From NCBI GenBank assembly GCA_900548465.1, contig URKY01000021.1, positions 1 to 41,532 of the forward strand: 41,532 bases of DNA. The letters are read 5' to 3'. The notes beneath the pieces were generated by a model. The model made no database searches. It had not been told where the DNA came from and saw nothing but the letters and a program-made list of their open reading frames with translations. The stretch comes from an uncultured Eubacterium sp. (lineage in GTDB: Bacteria > Bacillota > Clostridia > Lachnospirales > Lachnospiraceae). A program made the translations under genes and the position numbers. Positions 24,996 through 31,678 of the stretch are shown here, one piece after another (within the stretch, counting starts at the first letter, position 1; the number at the start of each line of letters is the position of its first letter).

Positions 24996-25916
24996 CTATT
25001 TATACTTATTGATCCCTTCTTCACGCTTGCTACTTAATAAATCAAACAAATATGAATTAATAGTACATCCAGAATTTAACGCCCCTCCAGTGGTATGAAT
25101 TCCCCATGCTATTCCATCTTCATCAAAGACCGGTCCTCCCGCTTGAGCCTCAGTTGTGCTTGCGTTATAACCAATTATTCGTTCTTTTTGTTGTTTTATC
25201 TGTCCATAGCTTTCAAATAGGTGTATATTCATAGATTCCCATTGTGTGAATCCTGCTACCCTTATATCTTTATTCACTAATGATGAACTTACTCCAAAAC
25301 CTAACCAACCAGTTGTTGCTCCCACATTCTGTTGCATTGTCACAACACACCAATCATACTCTGAATCACCACCTTGTGTATACGCAGTTGAAGTAATCTA
25401 TGATGCTGGATAATAATATTCTCTAGAAAGGTTTTGTTCATACATTAAATATGTCCTCACCTCTTTTGCCCAACCATATTTTTTCGACCAAAAGCAGTGA
25501 CCTGCGGTAACCATTACATCTGGACCAACTATATAACCACTTCCATCACACCAATAATCTGCCTTTCCATCCCCAGTAGTATCAAAACCAATGTCTAAAT
25601 GTGTTATTGTTGTATATGGAAATTTTGTTCTATCGACCATATTTAAATCATGACCTTGAATAATTGAATATGTTGATACATCCCCATTGCAACTAGACAT
25701 TGAATCTGGAATAAAAGGTTTCGCAATAGATTCTCCAATAGCTTCTTTCTTTTTTGTTTTTTGCAATTTTCTATCTAATCCTATAGAATATTTGTGTTCA
25801 GTCTGATGCACATAATCATACATTATTAAGTCATTTTCCTCAGCTTTAACATTAATTGCAAAACACCAAAACATGATTGAACACACAATAACACAATACA
25901 TAATTTTCTTTTCCAT
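24996..25916 (-). pseudogene. Secreted V8/trypsin-like serine protease, in-frame TAG and lost catalytic Ser
   Basis: ATG 25916 (AGAAGG) starts a signal peptide (YCVIVCSIMFWCFAINVKA). The His motif VTAGHCFW and the Asp motif SEYDWCVVTM are intact. A TAG at 25398-25400 splits YYYPAS from ITSTAYTQGG in the same frame. The nucleophile motif, normally GxSGGPV, reads AQAGGPVFDEDG, so the catalytic Ser is Ala. Two independent defects make it almost certainly inactive as a protease. Full length would be about 306 residues, usual for extracellular glutamyl-endopeptidase-like enzymes. Confidence 0.85.
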
Positions 25917-26242
25917 ATTAACCTTCTTAGCAATTCACAATCTTTCTTGTTCTTCTTTATTGCAATGTTTATTTACAATAATTTTTCTTAATAATTTAGT
26001 ATCTAAAAACCCATATACCAAAATTTGTCACTTTTATCTATTTTTTACATAATAAATTTGTTTAGCCTATTGATTTTGTCCCCAACAAATTATCTAAGCT
26101 TGAAACACAACCTTCATAATAACACTGCCATAACCACTATCAATTAACATCATTCTATTTTTTTCTTTTCATTTACAGAGTGCGATTATTAGTTGCTTTC
26201 AACAGATAATTTTCTAAACAGACAATCTATACAAGATACTAT

Positions 26243-26369
26243 TTATCCTGATAATCTATCTTGTAGTATTCTAGCGCTCAATTTTCCATTATGTCTAAAA
26301 CAAGTGATACTATTGTAACTAACTTCAGATACCAAACTAAAAAGTATCTTCTTTTTTAATTGGACATTT
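26243..26369 (-). other. Gene-poor gap with a possible decayed short ORF
   Basis: The 25917-26444 gap has no clear gene. It holds the promoter-like block 26410-26440, an AGGAGG at about 26386-26391, and a minus frame reading QLKKKILFSLVSEVSYNSIT, CFRHNGKLSARILQDRLSG-stop. That frame lacks a well-placed start: the ATG after the AGGAGG opens only ATG TCC AAT TAA. It may be a small frameshifted gene. An inverted repeat at about 26231-26267 could end its transcript. Confidence 0.3.
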
Positions 26370-26409
26370 TTCTTTCTTTAATCTTCCTCCTTTATATTTT
26401 TCTAGATAT

Positions 26410-26440
26410 TTTATATTAATTAAGCGCGCATAAAAATATC
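26410..26440 (-). promoter_or_regulatory. Second copy of the shared promoter-like block
   Basis: See 23256-23285. Here the block begins five bases after the blaR1-like stop and is followed 19 nt later by AGGAGG and the decayed short ORF. Confidence 0.4.
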
Positions 26441-26444
26441 TCAT

Positions 26445-28145
26445 TTATTTTAAATCTACATCGTTTAATGTTCCAAAATATACATAAATTCCATGCCAAT
26501 CAGCCGGAGCAATTTTTAAATCTTCAAGTGGATAATTAATTGCCCAATATGATAAGTCATGTGTTTCCTGATGTATTTTATAAAACAGTTCTATATCATG
26601 TGTTTTCTTTAACTGTTGCAGTTCCTCTACAATATGGTTTATTCTTTCCGAAAAAGATTCCTTGTTTATAATTGTTGATACTCTTTCTAAATCTGAAATC
26701 ATATCTGGTATAGTGTATCCTGATATAACGTTATCTTTTGGATTATCATCTATATTATTCCATACTTTTGAATCTTTTGAACAATCACCCTTAAAATCCT
26801 CCACAAGTTCACATTCTATATAGGAATGCACATTAAATATCTTATCTTTAACAATCTTACGACTACTCTCATTTAAATCATCCAGCCACATTTTCTTTAA
26901 TGCTTCCGATTTTTCCTTTGAAATGCTAACCCCTGTATCGTAATGTAGTGCCCGTTGTGAAAGTTTTAATGCAACTGCCGTAGTCTCATCTTGTTCTGTA
27001 TCTTGTTCATTTTGTGTAGTTTCTACTATCTCTGCAAAATGATTCGACATTTTATTATTTTTCGTATTTTTATGAACAAATGCCCCTGTAATAATACACA
27101 CAACAAGTGTAACAACTATCATTCCTCCACCCAATAAAGCGTATAACTTCTTATCAGACACCTTCTCATTTTCTAAAAAACAGTTATCTATTCTTTTCTT
27201 TATCTTCATTTTTGAATTGTTAAAGGAAATCATATAATTTCCTTTAACAGGTACTGTGTCCAATATAGTTCGGCAATATATTCCAATTTGCTTCTTTCCC
27301 AATCCATTTACAACTCTAGAATCACATACATACTCAATATCCTCCAATGCTTTATTTTTTACAATATATATAAAGGGATTAAACCAATATAATATCATTA
27401 CGCAATTCATAATCTTTTTGTATAAAATATCTTTAGATTTTAAATGTATCATCTCGTGTCTAATTATATTGTTAATCTTGGAATCATTAAAGTCCATGTC
27501 TACAGGGAAATATAACTTTGGACTTATTATTCCATAAATAATTGGTGAACATATCTCTGTACAGTAAAAAACGTCTAATTTTCTTTGATATCCAATTTCC
27601 TGCTTTATACTCTCTATTAAATTAAAAGTATTACCATCTTCTATCCTAAAAGATGTATCAAATAACAATTTCTTTAATCGCTTTTCTTTTAATATTATAA
27701 TATTCAAGCTAATGTACATACCCAAAAACCAAAAAATCACAAAAAACATAGAATTTTCAAATACAGTGTCTCTTATTCTTTCCATAACCGGCATTTTCAG
27801 AAATATCGCATCACTTTTTTCTTTAATCGCTTTTGTTTCAAATACTACCTGATTATGTTCTTTTTGCTTATTATCTTCAATATTTTTTTTACTTTGACTG
27901 TAATTCTCTACATCATTTATTTTTCTTTCTTCTTGGCTATATAATTGTGTCGTTTTTTCTGACAAACTTATTGGATTAATTCCCCAGGGAATTATCGCAC
28001 ATACAAGCATAATTAACCATGCAATCTTTCTCCATCTATATCCTATATATTTTGTTACAAATTTTGAGATTATCAAAATTACTATACTTAAAATAGTAAT
28101 TATAATTGATGTTCTAATCAAAGCCTCAATAATATAATCTGGCAT
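26445..28145 (-). CDS. BlaR1/MecR1-like M56 metallopeptidase receptor
   Basis: 566 residues. Three N-terminal membrane helices (IIITILSIVILIISKFV; IAWLIMLVCAIIPWG; SMFFVIFWFLGMYISL), then a cytosolic M56 zinc protease with HEMIH at about 229-233 and the downstream Glu in EDIEYVCDSRVV, then a fourth helix (GGGMIVVTLVVCIITGAFV, about 340). The external part (about 200 residues) lacks the SxxK of a penicillin-binding sensor domain, so beta-lactams are unlikely to be the signal. By analogy it is activated from outside and cleaves the BlaI-like repressor encoded just upstream. Confidence 0.85.
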   Translation of the reverse strand: MPDYIIEALIRTSIIITILSIVILIISKFVTKYIGYRWRKIAWLIMLVCAIIPWGINPISLSEKTTQLYSQEERKINDVENYSQSKKNIEDNKQKEHNQVVFETKAIKEKSDAIFLKMPVMERIRDTVFENSMFFVIFWFLGMYISLNIIILKEKRLKKLLFDTSFRIEDGNTFNLIESIKQEIGYQRKLDVFYCTEICSPIIYGIISPKLYFPVDMDFNDSKINNIIRHEMIHLKSKDILYKKIMNCVMILYWFNPFIYIVKNKALEDIEYVCDSRVVNGLGKKQIGIYCRTILDTVPVKGNYMISFNNSKMKIKKRIDNCFLENEKVSDKKLYALLGGGMIVVTLVVCIITGAFVHKNTKNNKMSNHFAEIVETTQNEQDTEQDETTAVALKLSQRALHYDTGVSISKEKSEALKKMWLDDLNESSRKIVKDKIFNVHSYIECELVEDFKGDCSKDSKVWNNIDDNPKDNVISGYTIPDMISDLERVSTIINKESFSERINHIVEELQQLKKTHDIELFYKIHQETHDLSYWAINYPLEDLKIAPADWHGIYVYFGTLNDVDLK

Positions 28146-28160
28146 AAGACTCCCCCTTTT

Positions 28161-28535
28161 TTATTTTTTAATCTTCTGGTCTATATATTCTTGTAATTCT
28201 TCTAATTCTTTATCATTTAGCCCTTCTCCATCATATAAAGCACATACAAAATTCTTCAGTGAATTATGATACATTTCTTTTAATATACGCTTACTTTCAT
28301 TTTTCATATAATCCTGTTCTGTTATAATACTTGTGAAAATATTGTTTTTGCCCTCTTTTGAAATTTCTACAAATCCTCTTTTTTCTAATCTTTTTAAATA
28401 TGCTAATACTGACGTTTTATCTAAGTGTCTCCCCCTTTTTTCTAATTTTTCTTCGATTTCCATTCTCGTTACCGGACGATTATATTCCCATATAATCATT
28501 ATGATTTCTAATTCAGAATTTGGTAACTGTTTCAT
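28161..28535 (-). CDS. BlaI/MecI-family winged-helix repressor
   Basis: 124 residues: LPNSELEIIMIIWEYNRPVT, MEIEEKLEKRGRHLDKTSVL, YLKRLEKRGFVEISKEGKN form the classic BlaI winged helix; a C-terminal dimerisation part follows (about 85-124), holding the site normally cleaved by BlaR1. AGGAGG precedes ATG 28535; the receptor gene starts 15 nt downstream. A consensus promoter lies 26 bp upstream. It is expected to repress its own operon and perhaps other island genes. Confidence 0.9.
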   Translation of the reverse strand: MKQLPNSELEIIMIIWEYNRPVTRMEIEEKLEKRGRHLDKTSVLAYLKRLEKRGFVEISKEGKNNIFTSIITEQDYMKNESKRILKEMYHNSLKNFVCALYDGEGLNDKELEELQEYIDQKIKK

Positions 28536-28560
28536 TCCTTTTTCCTCCTATCCTTTTTTT

Positions 28561-28589
28561 AGTATATAAGTATGTTTTGCATTTGTCAA
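28561..28589 (-). promoter_or_regulatory. Consensus vegetative promoter of the blaI-blaR1-like operon
   Basis: Minus strand TTGACA, 17 bp, TATACT. The spacer and -10 hold a partial dyad (ATACTTATATACT) that may be the repressor site. Confidence 0.65.
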
Positions 28590-28622
28590 ATATGATATCA
28601 AAAAAATTTTCTATTACTCTAT

Positions 28623-29333
28623 CTAAACATTTAAATAATTATCATAATAATCTGATAATGACTTTAAAAATTCTTTTCGTCTACTCTTGCTAACCCAAAC
28701 AACCTTGTTATTCGTTAGATATATTTCATTTCCTCTATAACTTTTAATATAAGCCATATTTACAATATAACTATTATGACATCTTATAAAACTACTGTTC
28801 AATCTTGCCATATGTTGTTTCATGTTTTTATAACTTAGAATATCTTCATTAAGTGTATGTACTAAAGTATTTCGATTATATGTTTCAATGCATAAAATTT
28901 CATCAAAATAAATTTTAAAAAAGCCTGAATCATTTTTTTCAATAATGAATTTACCATTTCTATCAATTAATTGATTCGACCAGCCTTTAACTATTGGATC
29001 TATTTTATCCTTATCTACTGGTGTAATATTATTTTTTATAACCTTTATCTCATAACATTTTAATATATTATGATACATCAACGGTGTAAATATCATTTTC
29101 ATTTTTTGATTACTTTCACTAGTTTTTTTCATTAAATTTAAAACATCTTCTTCTATAAAAATATCCAGTAGCATTACATCTATATTATTGTTGCAGATAT
29201 ACTCTTTTAAACTATGCGCATTTTTAGGCGTTAATAAAAAAATATATAATCCATTTTCCTTACCAATACTTTCCAATATACTATACAGCTTTTTCAGGAT
29301 TTTTTCTTTGTCTTTGTACACCATCATTTTCAT
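28623..29333 (-). CDS. LytTR-type response regulator
   Basis: 236 residues. A divergent receiver-like N-terminal half (IDVMLLDIFIEEDVLNLMKK keeps an Asp in a strand-end position), then a LytTR DNA-binding domain at about 130-230: IEKNDSGFFKIYFDEILCIE, YKNMKQHMARLNSSFIRCHN, SYIVNMAYIKSYRGNEIYL. LytTR regulators control bacteriocins, toxins and virulence genes, often through peptide signals. AGGAGGGG precedes ATG 29333. No histidine kinase lies nearby, so its input is unknown. The 29334-29626 gap is AT-rich with no gene. Confidence 0.85.
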   Translation of the reverse strand: MKMMVYKDKEKILKKLYSILESIGKENGLYIFLLTPKNAHSLKEYICNNNIDVMLLDIFIEEDVLNLMKKTSESNQKMKMIFTPLMYHNILKCYEIKVIKNNITPVDKDKIDPIVKGWSNQLIDRNGKFIIEKNDSGFFKIYFDEILCIETYNRNTLVHTLNEDILSYKNMKQHMARLNSSFIRCHNSYIVNMAYIKSYRGNEIYLTNNKVVWVSKSRRKEFLKSLSDYYDNYLNV

Positions 29334-29626
29334 ATGTTTTATCCCCTCCTATTAAACCTAACATTTTGTTTCTTTGACCTTACTATTAAACATTTACTTA
29401 ATAGAGCATAATACAATACTATTATGGTTCTTTATCTCCATATCACATTAAATGCTTTTTTAAACATTAATTATAGTAATTATAATTATTAATCACTAGC
29501 AATTACTTCTATCATTTCATTATGCCAACATAATTTACATTATTCCTTGATTAATCTTAACCAATATAAGTTTATTAAACTTTTCTATAAAAAAACTACC
29601 CCCATTATACATAACCATTTTTTTAT

Positions 29627-29833
29627 TTACTCCCTATCCTTATTCTTTCTTTTTCTTAACAAGTCTATTTTTTCATAATCATTAATTGCATAACTGCAAC
29701 ATTGAAGAACTAAAGAATTAAATGAAACCTGCTCTATTTCAGCAATTTCAAATAACGAATTGTATGTCTCTTCCGAAAATCTAATTGTTCTCGGAATATT
29801 AGATTTTGATAAAGAACTATTTACTTTAAACAT
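29627..29833 (-). CDS. Small ribbon-helix-helix protein
   Basis: 68 residues from ATG 29833 (GGAGGT); a longer frame starting at 29845 uses the ribosome site itself as codons. IPRTIRFSEETYNSLFEIAE, then SFNSLVLQCCSYAINDYEK is an Arc/CopG-like fold. It lies 99 nt downstream of the sigma-factor gene on the same strand and could be co-transcribed, acting as a regulator or brake of that system. That role is inference. Confidence 0.7.
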   Translation of the reverse strand: MFKVNSSLSKSNIPRTIRFSEETYNSLFEIAEIEQVSFNSLVLQCCSYAINDYEKIDLLRKRKNKDRE

Positions 29834-29932
29834 AATAACCTCCAAAATTGTAATATTCCATTATTATAATCATTTTTCAAACCTCTTTATATAACCATTT
29901 ATGTAACTAAACATCAAATTATACTGATAAAT

Positions 29933-30439
29933 TTATTTAAATAGTTCTTTCTTTACTCTATTAATGTATTGTCTAGAATTTCCTAGTTCTTTTGCAATTT
30001 CGTTATCTGTATATCCTAAATATAAATACGTTAAAATTTGTTTTTTCTTTTCTGATAATTGCTGCACTTTACTTTTAAAATCTATAGTTTTTTCAACTTC
30101 CAAACTTGTTTCACCTACCAATACTTCTTTTAATTCTTCTACATACTTTCCTTCTGCTTCTTCTCTTCTAATATTAGATTTACACAAATGTGCATATTTA
30201 AATTTAATAGCATTTTCAATATATACTATACACTGTCCATCATATTTACAATTTGATATTCTTTGAATAGCTTCTATTATTGCTAAATTCAATTCCTGTT
30301 CAGCATCTTCCTTATCCATAAAATAAATTTTCTTTACATATTTGTTTATTATCGGTTTCATAATTTTTAAAATCTCCATTACTGCTTCGGAATTATTTTT
30401 TGCCTTATTAACTAAATTTGCGAACTTTTCTGCCTTCAT
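29933..30439 (-). CDS. TcdR/UviA-like alternative sigma factor
   Basis: 168 residues. Sigma region 2: IMKPIINKYVKKIYFMDKED, AEQELNLAIIEAIQRI (about 26-64). Region 4 HTH: QLSEKKKQILTYLYLGYTDN, EIAKELGNSRQYINRVKKEL (about 127-167). Length and layout fit the group that directs clostridial toxin and bacteriocin genes (TcdR, TetR, BotR, UviA; about 170-185 residues) rather than typical ECF factors. AAGGAGAC precedes ATG 30439. Its own promoter, and those of the holin and the peptidoglycan-binding protein, share TTTACA-N16-CTTWTT, which suggests autoactivation and a small regulon. Confidence 0.8.
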   Translation of the reverse strand: MKAEKFANLVNKAKNNSEAVMEILKIMKPIINKYVKKIYFMDKEDAEQELNLAIIEAIQRISNCKYDGQCIVYIENAIKFKYAHLCKSNIRREEAEGKYVEELKEVLVGETSLEVEKTIDFKSKVQQLSEKKKQILTYLYLGYTDNEIAKELGNSRQYINRVKKELFK

Positions 30440-30441
30440 AC

Positions 30442-30478
30442 TTGTCTCCTTTTCTTTTTAAAAAGAAAAAAGAGACAA
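30442..30478 (-). promoter_or_regulatory. 37-bp near-perfect palindrome over the sigma-gene ribosome site
   Basis: TTGTCTC...GAGACAA with inner TTCTTTTTAAAAAGAA. In a transcript begun further upstream, the 3' arm would bury the AAGGAGAC ribosome site. A transcript begun from the CTTTTT -10 (30460-30465) would lack the 5' arm and leave the site free. Confidence 0.6.
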
Positions 30479-30487
30479 ATATGTAAA
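30460..30487 (-). promoter_or_regulatory. Candidate sigma-dependent promoter of the sigma gene
   Basis: Minus strand -35 TTTACA (30482-30487), 16 bp, -10 CTTTTT (30460-30465). Transcription would begin near 30453, leaving a leader of about 14 nt that is mostly the ribosome site. Confidence 0.6.
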
Positions 30488-30640
30488 CTCTTAAAAACAT
30501 TTTTAATTAATTTCTATATAACTTGCACTCACAATATTTACTTTTTCAAACTATACTGTATTCTAAATATTTTTAACCTCATATGCTTTTTAATCTTGTT
30601 TAACTTACTATGTTGATCTCCATTTATTTTTGCAAATATA

Positions 30641-30668
30641 TTTACAAATAAGCTGTTTTTCTCTTATT
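30641..30668 (+). promoter_or_regulatory. Candidate sigma-dependent promoter of the holin gene
   Basis: TTTACA (30641-30646), 16 bp, CTTATT (30663-30668), giving a leader of about 50 nt before the holin ATG. Same architecture as 30460-30487 and 34114-34141. Confidence 0.55.
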
Positions 30669-30723
30669 AATCAATATACTAACTCAATGTATAAATTATC
30701 AACTATAGAAAGAAGGCGATATT

Positions 30724-30930
30724 ATGAGAAAATATTTAAACAGATTAAAAAATCCAGCTACAATAATTGGACTAACGGGATATTTATTAACAATTCTTTC
30801 ATCACTTGGATTTATTATAGACAATGATACTATAATGACAGTAGTACAAAGCATTTGTGCAATATGTGTTTTGTTAGGCATTCTAAATAATCCTGACACA
30901 TCCGGTATAGACTTTCCACAAAAGAAATAA
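30724..30930 (+). CDS. Phi-LC3-type holin
   Basis: 68 residues on the plus strand, divergent from the sigma gene. Two membrane helices (ATIIGLTGYLLTILSSLGFI; TIMTVVQSICAICVLLGILN) and the family ending GILNNPDTSGI (typically G.lNDPTT.G). AGAAGG lies 8 nt before ATG 30724. Holins of this family make lesions that let endolysins reach the wall. In C. difficile a holin-like protein (TcdE) linked to a TcdR-type sigma factor releases toxins; the same pairing here suggests export of the signal-less protein at 31679-34069. Confidence 0.85.
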   Translation: MRKYLNRLKNPATIIGLTGYLLTILSSLGFIIDNDTIMTVVQSICAICVLLGILNNPDTSGIDFPQKK

Positions 30931-31079
30931 TTTTTTTTGGTAAAGTTTTAATTAAACGTACGTTGAGTTAGTATTTTATTATTACAAGAATTTATATTTT
31001 TATATAACAATTTTTTAAATCATTCTACCTTATTTGCTTAATTAGGTAATAACATTGACTAATTAGCAAACCACCTCTC

Positions 31080-31108
31080 TTGACAAAAAAAAATTCACAT
31101 TATAATAT
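31080..31108 (+). promoter_or_regulatory. Vegetative promoter of the 4-TM protein
   Basis: TTGACA (31080-31085), 17 bp, TAATAT (31103-31108); TATAAT at 31101 overlaps. This differs from the TTTACA-type promoters, so this gene is probably outside that regulon. Confidence 0.55.
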
Positions 31109-31143
31109 TAGGATAATTGTTTTTAAAGGAGTTTCTATATTAT

Positions 31144-31563
31144 ATGATTAGAATATTGTTTGAAAGATTTTTACCACTTACCTTATATTTTACGACTCTC
31201 GTTTCAATAATGATTATTGGAACATTTATCCCTCATTCATCAGATTTATTCTACTTATGGTATTTTGGTTTCTATTGGATTTTTTATCATGCTATAATCT
31301 ATGTCACAAGTTTTTTTATTGGACTCATTACACAAAAAAGAAATAAACGCACTAAACCATATTATTTTTTATTGTCTTCTCTAATATTTTTTATCATAAA
31401 TACCTTTGCTTTATTTCTTCCTTTGTTAAGCATTATTAAAAGTTCATACCATAATTCTAACTTTAAAACCATTATATACTTTGCCTTTATTTCTTTTATT
31501 TCAACACTCATATTTTTATTAGGTCAATTAATTAGCAAAAAATTTTTTCATAATAAATTATGA
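31144..31563 (+). CDS. Four-helix membrane protein
   Basis: 139 residues from ATG 31144; the ribosome site AAAGGAG is 12 nt upstream, and the frame to 31117 reads through it. Four membrane segments (LPLTLYFTTLVSIMIIGTFI; YFGFYWIFYHAIIYVTSFFI; FLLSSLIFFIINTFALFLPL; IYFAFISFISTLIFLLGQLI) with a basic loop (TQKRNKRTKP). No family recognised. With a vegetative promoter next to a holin and a wall-active protein, an immunity role is possible but unsupported by similarity. Confidence 0.7.
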   Translation: MIRILFERFLPLTLYFTTLVSIMIIGTFIPHSSDLFYLWYFGFYWIFYHAIIYVTSFFIGLITQKRNKRTKPYYFLLSSLIFFIINTFALFLPLLSIIKSSYHNSNFKTIIYFAFISFISTLIFLLGQLISKKFFHNKL

Positions 31564-31634
31564 TTACACTTACAATTAGACAACCCTTAAATTTTCTCTC
31601 CTGCAATTTGACTATATTGGTTTTAAATCCAAAA

Positions 31635-31663
31635 TGTGACTGTTGCAGAACACAACAGCCACA
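31635..31663 (-). terminator. Terminator of the peptidoglycan-binding protein gene
   Basis: Minus strand TGTGGCTGTTG, 7-nt loop, CAACAGTCACA (11 bp, one G-U) followed by TTTT. It lies 16 nt past the stop at 31679. Confidence 0.75.
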
Positions 31664-31678
31664 CTCCTATTATTTAAT

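Noticed and set aside
26044..26071. Plus-strand TTTACA-N16-CCTATT as a fourth sigma-dependent promoter
   Set aside because: No plus-strand gene follows for several kilobases and the -10 deviates from CTTWTT.
26445..28535. Beta-lactam resistance operon
   Set aside because: No beta-lactamase or alternative penicillin-binding protein is present and the receptor lacks the sensor motifs.
29535..29562. Plus-strand TTTACA-N16-CTTAAC as a sigma-dependent promoter
   Set aside because: It points into antisense of the RHH and sigma genes with no gene until 30724, and the -10 is poor.
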